DNA from: an uncultured Dorea sp.
Lineage (GTDB): Bacteria > Bacillota > Clostridia > Lachnospirales > Lachnospiraceae
Assembly (NCBI GenBank): GCA_910584575.1
Contig: CAJUBG010000003.1
Span: forward strand, 34,422 to 98,421
Reading direction: 5' to 3'
DNA: 64,000 bases
How positions within the stretch are numbered: position 1 is the stretch's first letter; each line of letters opens with the position of its first letter. The notes under the pieces were generated by a model. It did not search any database, was not told where the DNA came from, and was given only the letters and a program-made list of their open reading frames with translations. A program made the position numbers and the translations under genes. Below, piece by piece: positions 36,149-45,494 of this stretch.

Positions 36149-37540
36149 ATGGATTTGATTACAATCAGAGAGTTATACAAGAACAAAGAGAACTATCTTG
36201 AAAAGAAGCTTACAGTAGGAGGATGGGTACGCAGTATCCGCGATTCCAAGACATTTGGTTTTATTGTATTGAATGACGGAACATTTTTCGAGCCTTTGCA
36301 GATTGTCTATCATGATAAGATGGAGAATTTTGCAGAGATTTCCAAGCTGAATGTAGGCGCTGCGGTAATCGTTACCGGTACGCTGGTTGCCACGCCCCAG
36401 GCTAAGCAGCCCTTTGAGATTCAGGCTGACACAGTAGAGGTTGAGGGGGCGTCCGCGCCGGATTATCCGTTACAGAAGAAGCGGCACAGCTTTGAGTACC
36501 TGAGAACCATTTCCCACTTAAGGCCAAGGACGAACACCTTCCAGGCAGTCTTCCGCGTGCGTTCATTAACGGCATACGCCCTGCACAGATTTTTCCAGGA
36601 GAGAGGCTTCGTCTATGTCCATACGCCGCTGATTACGGGAAGTGACTGCGAGGGTGCGGGAGAGATGTTTCGGGTAACAACACTTGATATGGAGAATGTC
36701 CCGAAGAATGAGGAGGGCCAGGCAGACTATACCCAGGACTTCTTCGGCAAGGAGACGAGCCTTACGGTCAGCGGCCAGTTAAATGCGGAAACCTATGCGC
36801 AGGCGTTCCGCAACATATACACATTTGGCCCCACATTCCGTGCAGAGAATTCTAATACCACCAGACATGCGGCAGAATTCTGGATGATAGAGCCGGAGAT
36901 TGCATTTGCAGACCTGGATGACGACATGATGCTGGCAGAGGCGATGTTAAAATATGTCATCAACTATGTCTTAGAAGAAGCGCCTGAAGAAATGAATTTC
37001 TTCAACTCCTTCGTGGACAAGGGATTACTTGAACGTCTCCACAATGTTGTGTCCTCTGATTTTGCAAGAGTAACCTACACGGAGGCCATCGAGCTTCTTG
37101 AGAAGAATAACGACAAGTTTGAATACAAGGTTTCCTGGGGCGCGGACTTGCAGACTGAGCATGAACGCTATCTGACGGAGGTTGTGTTCAAGCGTCCGGT
37201 ATTTGTAACAGACTATCCGAAGGAGATTAAAGCCTTCTATATGAAGCAGAACGAGGACGGCAGGACCGTTGCCGCGGTAGACTGCCTTGTCCCTGGAATC
37301 GGTGAGATTATCGGCGGCAGCCAGAGGGAGGACGATTACGGAAAGCTGCTTGCAAGAATCGAGGAAATGGGTATGAAGGAGGAGGACTACAAGTTCTATC
37401 TGGACCTGCGCAAATACGGTTCTACCCGCCACGCCGGTTTCGGCCTTGGTTTTGAACGCTGCGTGATGTACCTCACTGGAATGAGCAACATCCGTGATGT
37501 CATCCCATTCCCAAGAACCGTGAATAACTGCGAATTATAA
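36149..37540 (+). CDS. asnS: Asparaginyl-tRNA synthetase
   Basis: The 463-aa class II synthetase charges tRNA-Asn with asparagine. An N-terminal OB-fold anticodon-binding domain (about 1-115, [20 protein letters not shown]) is followed by the catalytic domain with motif 2 [25 protein letters not shown] sequence and motif 3 [15 protein letters not shown] near the end. The length is normal. The ATG follows AAAGGAG. A two-component system follows after only 18 bases with no terminator, so asnS may head a longer transcript. Confidence 0.97.
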   Translation: MDLITIRELYKNKENYLEKKLTVGGWVRSIRDSKTFGFIVLNDGTFFEPLQIVYHDKMENFAEISKLNVGAAVIVTGTLVATPQAKQPFEIQADTVEVEGASAPDYPLQKKRHSFEYLRTISHLRPRTNTFQAVFRVRSLTAYALHRFFQERGFVYVHTPLITGSDCEGAGEMFRVTTLDMENVPKNEEGQADYTQDFFGKETSLTVSGQLNAETYAQAFRNIYTFGPTFRAENSNTTRHAAEFWMIEPEIAFADLDDDMMLAEAMLKYVINYVLEEAPEEMNFFNSFVDKGLLERLHNVVSSDFARVTYTEAIELLEKNNDKFEYKVSWGADLQTEHERYLTEVVFKRPVFVTDYPKEIKAFYMKQNEDGRTVAAVDCLVPGIGEIIGGSQREDDYGKLLARIEEMGMKEEDYKFYLDLRKYGSTRHAGFGLGFERCVMYLTGMSNIRDVIPFPRTVNNCEL

Positions 37541-37558
37541 AAACAAAAAGAGGTTATC

Positions 37559-38248
37559 ATGAACATTTTAGTTGTAGATGATGAAAGAGAGATTGCGGAT
37601 GTCATTGAATTATATCTTCAGAACGACCAGTACAGCGTATTCAAGTTCTATACCGGCGAGGATGCGCTTGCCTGTATCAAGAGCAAGAAGATTGACCTTG
37701 CGATTCTGGACATTATGCTTCCGGATATCGACGGGTTCCAGCTCTTGAAGATGATCCGCGAGAAATACACATTTCCGGTTATTATGCTGACGGCTAAGAC
37801 GGAATACATGGATAAGATTACCGGCCTTACCCTGGGCGCTGACGACTATATTCCCAAGCCCTTCAATCCCTTAGAGCTGGTTGCAAGGGTCAAGGCACAG
37901 CTTCGCCGGTATACCCAGTACAACGACGGAGGGAAGGACGAGGGGGATGTGATTGATTTTGGCGGGCTGCTTTTGAACCGTACCTCCCATGAGTGCGTAT
38001 ATAATGAAGTGCCGCTTACGCTGACCCCTATCGAGTTCGACATCCTCTGGCTTCTCTGTGAGAACCGCGGCAAGGTTATCAGTTCAGAGGAGTTGTTTGA
38101 GAAGGTATGGAATGAAAAATACTACAAGAACAGCAACAACACTGTGATGGTACACATCCGGCATCTGAGGGAGAAGATGAGTGGACCCACAGGAAAGTCG
38201 GATTTTATCAAGACGGTTTGGGGAGTAGGGTATAAGATTGAAGAATAA
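37559..38248 (+). CDS. Response regulator, OmpR/VanR family
   Basis: The 229-aa protein has a receiver domain (1-120, phospho-acceptor D51 in LAILDIMLPD, acidic pair VVDDE, conserved Lys in IMLTAK) and a C-terminal winged-helix DNA-binding domain (about 130-229, with TPIEFDILWLLCENRGKVIS and VHIRHLREKM). It is closest in style to VanR-type regulators. Its end overlaps the start of the partner kinase, indicating a cognate pair. The signal and targets are unknown. Confidence 0.93.
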   Translation: MNILVVDDEREIADVIELYLQNDQYSVFKFYTGEDALACIKSKKIDLAILDIMLPDIDGFQLLKMIREKYTFPVIMLTAKTEYMDKITGLTLGADDYIPKPFNPLELVARVKAQLRRYTQYNDGGKDEGDVIDFGGLLLNRTSHECVYNEVPLTLTPIEFDILWLLCENRGKVISSEELFEKVWNEKYYKNSNNTVMVHIRHLREKMSGPTGKSDFIKTVWGVGYKIEE

Positions 38249-39503
38249 TTATCGTAAGCTGAAATTCACCATATTGTTGCAGACCGTCTTGGTGACGGCT
38301 CTGACGGTGCTGGTGGGCGGTTTTCTGCTGAATTACGTGATTGACGGCATTTACAATGACAGCTTTGCGGAAACCTTTGTCCAGTTCCTTATGTCCATGG
38401 ACATAGAGGAGAGCCAGGCGATTAAGCTATACTGGAAATTAATTGGAAACAACAAGATGTTTTTCATTATTGTGGGTTTCCTACTCCTTTTTGCGCTGTT
38501 TTACTATGCGGCGTTGTCAAAGATGATGAAATACGTGGACCAGATTGGAGATGGGATTGAGAATATCCTGGCAGAGTCCACAGAGCCAATTCATCTGATT
38601 ACAGAGTTAAAGCCAATAGAGATTCGGTTAAATGAGATTAAGGCAACCCTGAAACGGCAAGAGCTTGAGGCGATAGAGGGTGAGAAGAAGAAGAACGATC
38701 TGGTGCTCTTTCTCGCCCATGACCTAAAGACTCCGCTGACCTCCATTGTTGCCTATTTGAGTATGTTGGACAGCCATGCAGGAATGCCGGAGGAGGACCG
38801 GATGAAATACATCCATATCGCTTTGGAGAAATCCATCCGCCTGGGAGAACTGATCCATGAATTTTTCGATATCACCCGCTATAATCTTCAGGATATTGAG
38901 CTGGAGGCCATTGAGATTAATCTCACGCTGATGTTAGAGCAGTTGGCGGACGAGCTGTACGGAGTCCTGCAGGAAAAGCGTCTGTCCTGCGAGGTGCATG
39001 TGGAGGAGAACCTGGTGGTATATGGCGATCCGGACAAGCTGGCAAGAGTATTTGACAATATTTTGAGAAATGCCATTGCATACTGTTATGAGGACACGAA
39101 GATAGAGATTGACGCCCGAATGAAGAAGAAGGACGTAGAGATTGTATTTATGAACCAGGGGGAAAAGATACCGGGGGCGATGCTTCAGACCATTTTCGAG
39201 AAATTTTATCGTGTAGACGGCTCGCGTTCCTCAGGGACCGGAGGCGCAGGTCTGGGTCTTGCCATTGCAAAAGAGATTGTAGAACTGCACGGCGGCAGAA
39301 TCAGAGCCAAGAGTGACGATATCCGGACACAGTTTATCGTAGAGCTGCCGTCAAAGACAGAGAAGGAAGAAGGAACAAAAGATGAAGTTCATACATATCG
39401 CAGACGTGCATTTGGGGGCAAATCCGGACGCCGGAAGCGCATACAGTGGGGAACGGGGAAGGGAGATCTGGAACAGCCTGGAAAGGGTGGCGGCAGCCTG
39501 TAA
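38238..39503 (+). CDS. Sensor histidine kinase, VanS-like, with an odd C-terminal extension overlapping the next gene
   Basis: The 421-aa kinase starts at TTG 38238, overlapping the regulator stop by 11 bases. It has two membrane spans (about 9-34 and 75-95) around a short external loop, then a HisKA domain with H161 in LAHDLKTPLTS. An ATPase domain with NILRNAIAYC and GGAGLGLAIAKEI follows. The kinase core ends at about residue 380 (FIVELPS). The last roughly 40 residues are Arg/Gly/Lys-rich and come from the same DNA that encodes the N-terminus of the next gene in another frame, an overlap of 122 bases. The tail may be non-functional or a genuine dual-coding segment. Confidence 0.88.
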   Translation: MKNNYRKLKFTILLQTVLVTALTVLVGGFLLNYVIDGIYNDSFAETFVQFLMSMDIEESQAIKLYWKLIGNNKMFFIIVGFLLLFALFYYAALSKMMKYVDQIGDGIENILAESTEPIHLITELKPIEIRLNEIKATLKRQELEAIEGEKKKNDLVLFLAHDLKTPLTSIVAYLSMLDSHAGMPEEDRMKYIHIALEKSIRLGELIHEFFDITRYNLQDIELEAIEINLTLMLEQLADELYGVLQEKRLSCEVHVEENLVVYGDPDKLARVFDNILRNAIAYCYEDTKIEIDARMKKKDVEIVFMNQGEKIPGAMLQTIFEKFYRVDGSRSSGTGGAGLGLAIAKEIVELHGGRIRAKSDDIRTQFIVELPSKTEKEEGTKDEVHTYRRRAFGGKSGRRKRIQWGTGKGDLEQPGKGGGSL

Positions 39504-40467
39504 TGAGGAGAAGGCAGAGCTTTTACTGATTGCAGGCGATTTGTTCCACAGACAGCCCCTTCTTCGAGAGCTGAAGGAGGTCAATGACCTGTTTAAAACC
39601 CTTAAGAATACCCAGGTGGTTCTGGCTGCGGGAAACCATGATTATCTGAGGCGGGATTCTTATTATCGCACCTTTGCGTGGGGGGAGAATGTACATATGC
39701 TTCTGGGCGGGCAGATTACCGTTGTAGAGCTGCCAGAGCTGTCCGCGGCAGTATATGGGCTTAGTTATTATGGCAGGGAGATTACGGAACGGCTGTATGA
39801 CCAGGCATTTCCCAGGAAGCAGCAGAAATATGAACTTTTACTTGCCCATGGAGGGGATGAACGGCACATTCCGATTCAGAAAGAGAAGCTGCGTTCCCTT
39901 GGCTATGATTATATTGCACTGGGGCATATTCATAAACCGTTGGATATGGATACAGGAGGATGTCCCGATGAGCAGCTTCATGAGAGCCGGATGGCATATT
40001 CCGGCGCGTTAGAGCCAATCGACAGGAATGATACCGGCCCCCATGGTTATATTCTGGGCGAGCTTACGAGAGGCCGTTGCAGAATCCGTTTTGTCCCCTT
40101 TGCTCTAAGGGAATACGTACATTTAGAAGTGACGACGGAAAAGAAGATGACAAATCGGGGGCTGAAAGCCCGTATCCGAGAACAGATTGAGGCGTTGGGG
40201 ACGCAGAACATCTACAAAGTGACTGTAAAGGGCTTCCGCGATCCGGACATCCTGTTTGAATTGTCGGATATGGATACTTATGGTAATATCATTGACCTGT
40301 CGGATGAATCAAAGCCGGCTTATGATTTTACGAAGCTTCTGGCACAGAACCGAGGCGACCTTCTTGGAAAATATATTGAAAGCCTGATAGATTATGACGA
40401 GGACAGCGTGGAGTACCTGGCATTGTGCGAGGGTGTGCAGGCGCTAATGGAGACAAAAAGAGGCTGA
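39382..40467 (+). CDS. SbcD/YhaO-like metallophosphoesterase, DNA repair nuclease subunit
   Basis: The 361-aa protein has calcineurin-like phosphoesterase motifs: IADVHLG (D8, H10), LLLIAGDLFH (D53), AAGNHDY (N85, H86), LLAHGG and ALGHIHKP. These bind two metal ions as in Mre11/SbcD. A C-terminal capping domain of about 110 residues follows. The ATG follows AAGGAAC. It lies inside the 3' end of the kinase gene and two bases before a YhaN-like ATPase gene, a pairing known from yhaO-yhaN in Bacillus. The pair probably processes DNA ends. Coupling to a two-component system is unusual. Confidence 0.88.
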   Translation: MKFIHIADVHLGANPDAGSAYSGERGREIWNSLERVAAACNEEKAELLLIAGDLFHRQPLLRELKEVNDLFKTLKNTQVVLAAGNHDYLRRDSYYRTFAWGENVHMLLGGQITVVELPELSAAVYGLSYYGREITERLYDQAFPRKQQKYELLLAHGGDERHIPIQKEKLRSLGYDYIALGHIHKPLDMDTGGCPDEQLHESRMAYSGALEPIDRNDTGPHGYILGELTRGRCRIRFVPFALREYVHLEVTTEKKMTNRGLKARIREQIEALGTQNIYKVTVKGFRDPDILFELSDMDTYGNIIDLSDESKPAYDFTKLLAQNRGDLLGKYIESLIDYDEDSVEYLALCEGVQALMETKRG

Positions 40468-40469
40468 TT

Positions 40470-42062
40470 ATGAAGATTCAAGAATTAAAATTGAAGCATT
40501 TTGGCAAATTTACGGACAAAGATATCCGGATTGGGGATGGTATGAATATCTTGTACGGGGAAAATGAGTCCGGCAAATCGACCCTCCACTCCTTCATTAA
40601 GGGAATGTTCTTCGGGATGGAGAGAGGGCGGGGACGGGCTTCTGCCCATGATGCGTTCAGCATCTATGAGCCGTGGGAGAATTCAAACTATTATTCCGGT
40701 ACGCTAAAGTTCGAGAGTGGAGGAAAGATATTCCGGATTGACCGGAATTTTGACAAATATACGAAAAAAGCAGAGCTGATTTGCGAGGATGACGGAGAGC
40801 AGTTGTCCGTGGCGGACGGCGATTTGGAGATGCTGCTTGGAGGCTTAGATTCCGGCGGATATGAGAATACCGTCTCGGTGGGGCAGAGAAAAGTGGAGAC
40901 AGGACAATCTCTTGCGGTTAAGTTCAAGAATTACGCGACGAATTACTACACTGTAAGGGATGAAGCATGTCTGCCCTTTGGGTGTGCAGCGGGAGGCTGC
41001 GACATGGATCTTGGCAGGACGTTAGAGCATCTGAAGGAGAAGAAGAAGGCTCTGGAAAAGGAGATTAAGGAGTCTCTGCTTAAGAAGCAGGCGGAGAGGG
41101 AGAGAATCGAGCAGGAAGCCTCCTACGTGTGGAGAGACGTACATCATCTGGAGGAGGAGTTCAGACGGATATCAGGAGAACTTGACTACCGCAGGGAGAA
41201 AGCGGCCAAAGCTGCGGAAAACGTGGAAAGCAGGAGGATTATAGATGAATTAAGACCTGCGAAATGGCGTATCCATCCGGTAGAGCTGATTTTATTCGGT
41301 GTTATTGTTATTCTGGCGTTTATCCTGATTGCAAGGCCCTGGAACTTTCTGGTATCCATCATTATCTTTCTGTCATGCGGCCTGTACGTTTGGAACCGGA
41401 TGAAAGTAGGAAAGCAGCAGGAAAAGACGCCGCCGGAATTGATTCTGGAGGAAATCACTCCGGAGGAGGAGAAGATTCCTTTGGAAAAATTAATATGGGA
41501 GCAGGCGCACGTAAGAGAAGAACTGCGGGAGAAGCAGATTCAATATGGCAATCTTAAAGAGCAGCTTGCCGAATTGGATGAAGTCAGCGAAGATTACCGA
41601 GAATATGACAAGAGAAGGTCAGCCCTTAACCTTGCCATGGAACGGCTCAACGAGCTTTCAGGAGAGCTTCAGAGACAGCTAGAAGAACGTCTCAAGGGGG
41701 AAGCCTCCGCAATTCTTTCATATATCACAGAAGGAAAATATACACATCTGCTGATTGAGGACGGTATGCATCTAAGCTTATTGAGGGAAGGGAGAAGAAT
41801 TTCTCTTGAGCAGTTAAGCCGCGGAACAGTAGAGCAAGCCTATTTTGCCCTGCGTATGGCGGCAAGCGGCGTACTCCATGAGGAAGAATATCCTGTTATA
41901 CTGGACGATACCTTCGCTTATTATGATGATGCGCGTCTGAAAAAGGTACTCCAATGGCTTGGAGAACATAAACAGCAGGTCTTGATTTTTACCTGCCAGA
42001 AAAGAGAACAGCAGTTGCTTGATGAGCTTGGAATCGTATATCATCTGCAAGAGATTGTATAG
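40470..42062 (+). CDS. YhaN/SbcC-like AAA ATPase with central membrane segments
   Basis: The 530-aa ATPase begins with an SbcC/RecF-type N-terminus and Walker A GENESGKST (about 30-38). A coiled-coil (about 185-265) is interrupted by two hydrophobic helices at about 268-308 (LILFGVIVILAFILIARPW and LVSIIIFLSCGLYVW). A second coiled-coil leads to the signature LSRGTVEQAYFALRMA and Walker B YPVILDDTFAYYDD. It is much shorter than SbcC and has membrane spans at the apex, as in YhaN. The ATG at 40470 follows GAGG and lies two bases after the SbcD-like gene. A membrane-tethered DNA-end processing complex is inferred. A terminator follows. Confidence 0.85.
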   Translation: MKIQELKLKHFGKFTDKDIRIGDGMNILYGENESGKSTLHSFIKGMFFGMERGRGRASAHDAFSIYEPWENSNYYSGTLKFESGGKIFRIDRNFDKYTKKAELICEDDGEQLSVADGDLEMLLGGLDSGGYENTVSVGQRKVETGQSLAVKFKNYATNYYTVRDEACLPFGCAAGGCDMDLGRTLEHLKEKKKALEKEIKESLLKKQAERERIEQEASYVWRDVHHLEEEFRRISGELDYRREKAAKAAENVESRRIIDELRPAKWRIHPVELILFGVIVILAFILIARPWNFLVSIIIFLSCGLYVWNRMKVGKQQEKTPPELILEEITPEEEKIPLEKLIWEQAHVREELREKQIQYGNLKEQLAELDEVSEDYREYDKRRSALNLAMERLNELSGELQRQLEERLKGEASAILSYITEGKYTHLLIEDGMHLSLLREGRRISLEQLSRGTVEQAYFALRMAASGVLHEEEYPVILDDTFAYYDDARLKKVLQWLGEHKQQVLIFTCQKREQQLLDELGIVYHLQEIV

Positions 42063-42079
42063 AAGAAAGATTTAAAGGC

Positions 42080-42125
42080 GGGCGAGCATCCGGAATGTAT
42101 GATTTCCGAATGCCGCCCTCTTTTT
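42080..42125. terminator. Terminator between yhaN-like gene and convergent prs
   Basis: GGGCGAGCATCCGGAA (42080-42095) pairs with TTCCGAATGCCGCCC (42104-42118), with one bulge and one G-U pair. It is followed on the plus strand by TCTTTTT. Confidence 0.8.
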
Positions 42126-43332
42126 AAAGTCTGTCAGGACATGTATTACGCGCTGCCTTTTGGTTATACTCATTTACTACATAGTGGATACGGTCAACCG
42201 GATTCAATATACTGCTGATAGATCCGTCGTGGTTGAGGGTATCAATCATCAATGCTATATATTTACTCATATCGCAGTTAATATAATAGGGCCTCTCAAG
42301 AAGCTCAGGCGTCTGATAGATTAGGTTTGTAGTCAGAATCGCGTCGATGCTTCCTTCTTCATATGCCTTGTCAAACTTGTCCAATCCATTGGTAAACAGA
42401 CCAAAGGTGGCGGCGGCAAAAATCCGCCTTGCCTTGCGCTGCTTGAGCTGGCGGGCAACATCTAAGATACTGTCGCCGGAGGAAATCATGTCGTCAAGTA
42501 TGATTACATCCTTGCCCTCCACCGAGGACCCAAGGAATTCATGGGCTACAATCGGATTACGTCCGTCAACAATCTTCGTATAATCACGGCGTTTATAGAA
42601 CATACCCATATCAAGATTCAATACATTTGCCAGATACACGGCGCGTCCGGTGGCGCCTTCGTCGGGACTGATGGCCATCATATGGTCGCTGTCAATCTGA
42701 AGGTCTTCAAAACGGCGCAGAAGTCCCTTGATAAACTGGTAAGTCGGCCTTACCGTCTCGAAGCCGTTCAGCGGAATCGCATTCTGAACCCGCGGGTCAT
42801 GGGCGTCGAAAGTAATGATATTGTCCGCCCCCATGCGCACCAATTCCTGAAGCGCAAGGGCGCAGTCCAGAGATTCGCGGCTGCTTCGTTTATGCTGGCG
42901 GCTTTCATAAAGGAACGGCATAATAACGTTGATGCGCCTTGCCTTGCCCCCGATAGCGGCAATCACACGCTTCAAGTTCTGATAGTGGTCGTCTGGGGAC
43001 ATGTGGTTCGTATGTCCGGTCAGAGAATAGGTCAGGCTGTAATTACAGACATCTACCATAAGATAGATATCTTTTCCGCGAACGGATTCATTGATAATGC
43101 CCTTGGCTTCCCCAGAGCCAAAACGGGGCACTTTTGCGTCGATCAGATAAGTATCCCTCTCATATCCATTGTAAACAACGTCATCCTTGTAGACATGGCC
43201 CTCCTCCTGGCGCCATTTTACGATGTAGTCGTTCACCCGGCTGCCCATCTCCTTGCAGCCGTCAAGAGCAATAATTCCAAGCGCTCCAATGGGTATGTTT
43301 TCCAGAATACGGTCATTACGGCGTAGCATCAT
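42124..43332 (-). CDS. prs: Ribose-phosphate pyrophosphokinase (PRPP synthetase)
   Basis: The 402-aa protein makes 5-phosphoribosyl pyrophosphate from ribose 5-phosphate and ATP. The PRPP-binding loop VIILDDMISSGDSI is clear, as are the N-terminal-domain motif VMPFLYESRQHKR and the site DAHDPRVQ. It is longer than the usual 310-320 aa form, with extra N- and C-terminal parts as in clostridial long Prs variants. I chose the ATG at 43332 because GGGAGG precedes it by about five bases; a second ATG follows at 43329. Its start overlaps the end of dnaC by 17 bases, giving a dnaD-dnaC-prs operon. Confidence 0.9.
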   Translation of the reverse strand: MMLRRNDRILENIPIGALGIIALDGCKEMGSRVNDYIVKWRQEEGHVYKDDVVYNGYERDTYLIDAKVPRFGSGEAKGIINESVRGKDIYLMVDVCNYSLTYSLTGHTNHMSPDDHYQNLKRVIAAIGGKARRINVIMPFLYESRQHKRSSRESLDCALALQELVRMGADNIITFDAHDPRVQNAIPLNGFETVRPTYQFIKGLLRRFEDLQIDSDHMMAISPDEGATGRAVYLANVLNLDMGMFYKRRDYTKIVDGRNPIVAHEFLGSSVEGKDVIILDDMISSGDSILDVARQLKQRKARRIFAAATFGLFTNGLDKFDKAYEEGSIDAILTTNLIYQTPELLERPYYINCDMSKYIALMIDTLNHDGSISSILNPVDRIHYVVNEYNQKAARNTCPDRL

Positions 43333-44329
43333 TCGTACCTCCCAGATTAAGTAGTTTTTTCTGAATACGGATATCGTCACCGGTCAGCCGAAGAATCGTG
43401 TAATTACTGCTGATTCGTGAGAAGGTCCGTTCAGAGTAGATGGATTGTATATCCTCCAATGCAAGATTGGTTGATATTATGGTTGCCCTCTGCCTCAGAA
43501 TCCGTTCGTTCAGGCAGATAAAAAGCTGCGATACGGTAAAGGAATTCGGAAGCTCTGTTCCGAGATCATCAATAATCAGAAGATCGCAGTCATAGATATG
43601 TTCTTGTATATCGGAATCCTGTTCTTCGTGTCTGCCAAACGTATTCTCTGCGAATACATCAAATAACTGAGCCGCTGTAAAATATACCACAGAACAGGAG
43701 GTGTCGATTAGTTCTTTCGCAATACAGTGGGAGAGAAATGTCTTCCCGACCCCTGTATCCCCATATAACAAAATATTGTTGAACTCCCTGGAAAACGTGT
43801 CTACAAAGCTTGTACATACCTTGAGCGCTGTTTGGATGGAGTCCAGCGCAGATCTTCCGGTCAGCGGGTCTATGTGGCTGCGGGAGTAATAATCCAGAGA
43901 AAAGGTAGAAAAATTCTCTTTTTTTAAAATCTCCTTTAAGTTCGACTGTTCATAAAGAAGCTCTATGATTGCCTTCTTAAAACAGTGGCACTTCTCATCC
44001 CCGATATATCCGGTGTCCTGACAATCAGGACAGGTATAGTGAAGCTCAAGGAAATCCGGAGGAAGCCCGCTGTTCTCTAATAATTGCCGTTTCTTTAGAA
44101 TCAGGGTATTCAATTCTTCCTTCAATGAAAGGAGGGCCTGGTCGTCGCCGTTTAAAAGGCGGCGGGCTTTCTCAACGCTTAAAGAGGCGATTGCCTGGTC
44201 CGTTTCCTCCAGTGCAGGAATCTGCAAATAGGCTTTCTGATAGCGTTCCCTTAATCGGTATTCATTATCCAACTGCCGCTGCTCATAGGTGCGCATCATC
44301 TGGTCATACTGTGAGTTTGAAAGTGCCAT
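43316..44329 (-). CDS. dnaC: DnaC/DnaI-type helicase loader
   Basis: The 337-aa AAA+ protein has an N-terminal helical region and then a zinc-binding cluster CPDCQDTGYIGDEKCHC (about 110-125). Walker A GDTGVGKTFLS and Walker B DLLIIDDLGTEL follow. DnaI/DnaC loaders deliver the replicative helicase to the origin, and the pairing with a DnaD protein directly upstream fits. It ends inside the prs start region. The gap to dnaD is 20 bases. The distinction between a chromosomal and a phage-type loader is by context; the housekeeping neighbours favour chromosomal. Confidence 0.9.
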   Translation of the reverse strand: MALSNSQYDQMMRTYEQRQLDNEYRLRERYQKAYLQIPALEETDQAIASLSVEKARRLLNGDDQALLSLKEELNTLILKKRQLLENSGLPPDFLELHYTCPDCQDTGYIGDEKCHCFKKAIIELLYEQSNLKEILKKENFSTFSLDYYSRSHIDPLTGRSALDSIQTALKVCTSFVDTFSREFNNILLYGDTGVGKTFLSHCIAKELIDTSCSVVYFTAAQLFDVFAENTFGRHEEQDSDIQEHIYDCDLLIIDDLGTELPNSFTVSQLFICLNERILRQRATIISTNLALEDIQSIYSERTFSRISSNYTILRLTGDDIRIQKKLLNLGGTNDATP

Positions 44330-44349
44330 ATTCCGCTATATCTCCTGTC

Positions 44350-45336
44350 CTATTGCTGCACCAGCCTGCGTTCCAGTGAATCCATATCATAGGAACGTCC
44401 GCTGAAGTTGTTGAATTTGTTGCTTTTGCTGATTTTAGGCGCATCCGTAGTTTTCACCGCAGACTTTTTCCTGCGTTCTTTTTCTTTCATATAATTGGCG
44501 TCCAGCGCGTCGATATCCTTGCTGTGCCGCACGTTTTTATCACGCCAGTTCTTAAGTATGGTATCTGTGTATTCAAAATTGGGCTGATGGATTGTATTCA
44601 TCGTCCGGTTGCATGCCTCCAGAATCAGGTCAAGGGAAAAACCATACTCATCGTTCCACCGCCGGATATAGGCAATCTCGGATGCAGCGGGGGCACGTCC
44701 CTTAATTCCGTAAGCGTTGAGTATGGAATAACAGTTCTTATTATACAGGACAGAGTTGGACTTTGCCTCAGAAACCGTTGTAATCTTCTGCTCATTCCAG
44801 GAGAGGGCTACCTTCCGGATATAGTGCATACTCTTGTGTCCGTTCTCCACGCAATACTCAATGAGGTATTCAATCAGTTCTGCGGACATATGCAGCGTAT
44901 CATAAAAATATGTAATCATATCAATATCTACTGAGGACAGAGTCTTACCCAGATATTGCTCAGCGACAAACATCAGCTCTTTGAATTCCTTGCGTTCGTT
45001 CCGGCTTCGATATTGCTGGATGTTTGTATTAATCGGTTCGGGCGCGGCAGAGTCAGCCTTGGCGGTTGAGATTGCCGCCGTCTGCTCACAATAGTCCAGA
45101 AGCTCTTGCTTCTTCCAATATCTTAGTGCACGACGGACATCATTCTCCGTGCACTCTAGGATATCTGCCATCTCAGAGACAGACATCACTCCGTCCGGCC
45201 TGTTCATATGGCGCAGGAGAAGAAGGTATACCTTCACGTATTCTCCGTTCGCCTTGACCATGTGATGGTCGATAAACTCATTCTCAAGCACAGTGGTGTT
45301 ACCCAGTGCATAATTAGTCAGGGTTAATTTCGTCAT
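44350..45336 (-). CDS. dnaD: DnaD-domain primosome protein
   Basis: The 328-aa protein has an N-terminal winged helix (about 20-90, SVSEMADILECTENDVRRAL), a Ser/Ala linker and a DnaD C-terminal domain (about 125-290) with YIRRWNDEYGFSLDLILEA and ILKNWRDKNV. It ends in a basic tail. DnaD remodels DNA and recruits the loader during replication initiation. AAAGGAGG lies about 15 bases before the ATG, farther than usual, so translation may be weak or another start used. It is the first gene of the operon, behind an extended -10 and a DnaA-box cluster. Confidence 0.9.
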   Translation of the reverse strand: MTKLTLTNYALGNTTVLENEFIDHHMVKANGEYVKVYLLLLRHMNRPDGVMSVSEMADILECTENDVRRALRYWKKQELLDYCEQTAAISTAKADSAAPEPINTNIQQYRSRNERKEFKELMFVAEQYLGKTLSSVDIDMITYFYDTLHMSAELIEYLIEYCVENGHKSMHYIRKVALSWNEQKITTVSEAKSNSVLYNKNCYSILNAYGIKGRAPAASEIAYIRRWNDEYGFSLDLILEACNRTMNTIHQPNFEYTDTILKNWRDKNVRHSKDIDALDANYMKEKERRKKSAVKTTDAPKISKSNKFNNFSGRSYDMDSLERRLVQQ

Positions 45337-45404
45337 AATTCTTACGCCGGACCTCCTTTTGTCAGTTCGTAACTTATTTGGTAAATCGTACCTCTCGTAG
45401 AGAT

Positions 45405-45413
45405 ATTATAGCA
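45405..45413 (-). promoter_or_regulatory. Extended -10 of the dnaD-dnaC-prs operon
   Basis: On the minus strand TGCTATAAT is a perfect extended -10, about 70 bases before the dnaD start. The three DnaA boxes lie 50-90 bases further upstream. Confidence 0.6.
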
Positions 45414-45462
45414 CCAGAAGGCCAGGCAAAAAAGAAGTTTTTGCGTGAAAAACAGGCTTTTT

Positions 45463-45494
45463 TGTGGATAAAAATCTGTGGAAAATGTGGATAA
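45463..45494. promoter_or_regulatory. Cluster of three DnaA boxes
   Basis: TGTGGATAA occurs at 45463-45471 and 45486-45494, each a perfect match to the DnaA box (TTATCCACA on the other strand). TGTGGAAAA at 45477-45485 matches seven or eight of nine bases. All three point the same way, in the gap between the murC stop and the dnaD promoter. DnaA binding there could control dnaD transcription or titrate DnaA. Confidence 0.75.

Noticed and set aside
42541..43326. 261-codon plus-strand frame opposite prs
   Set aside because: It is fully antisense to a clear PRPP synthetase gene and resembles no family.
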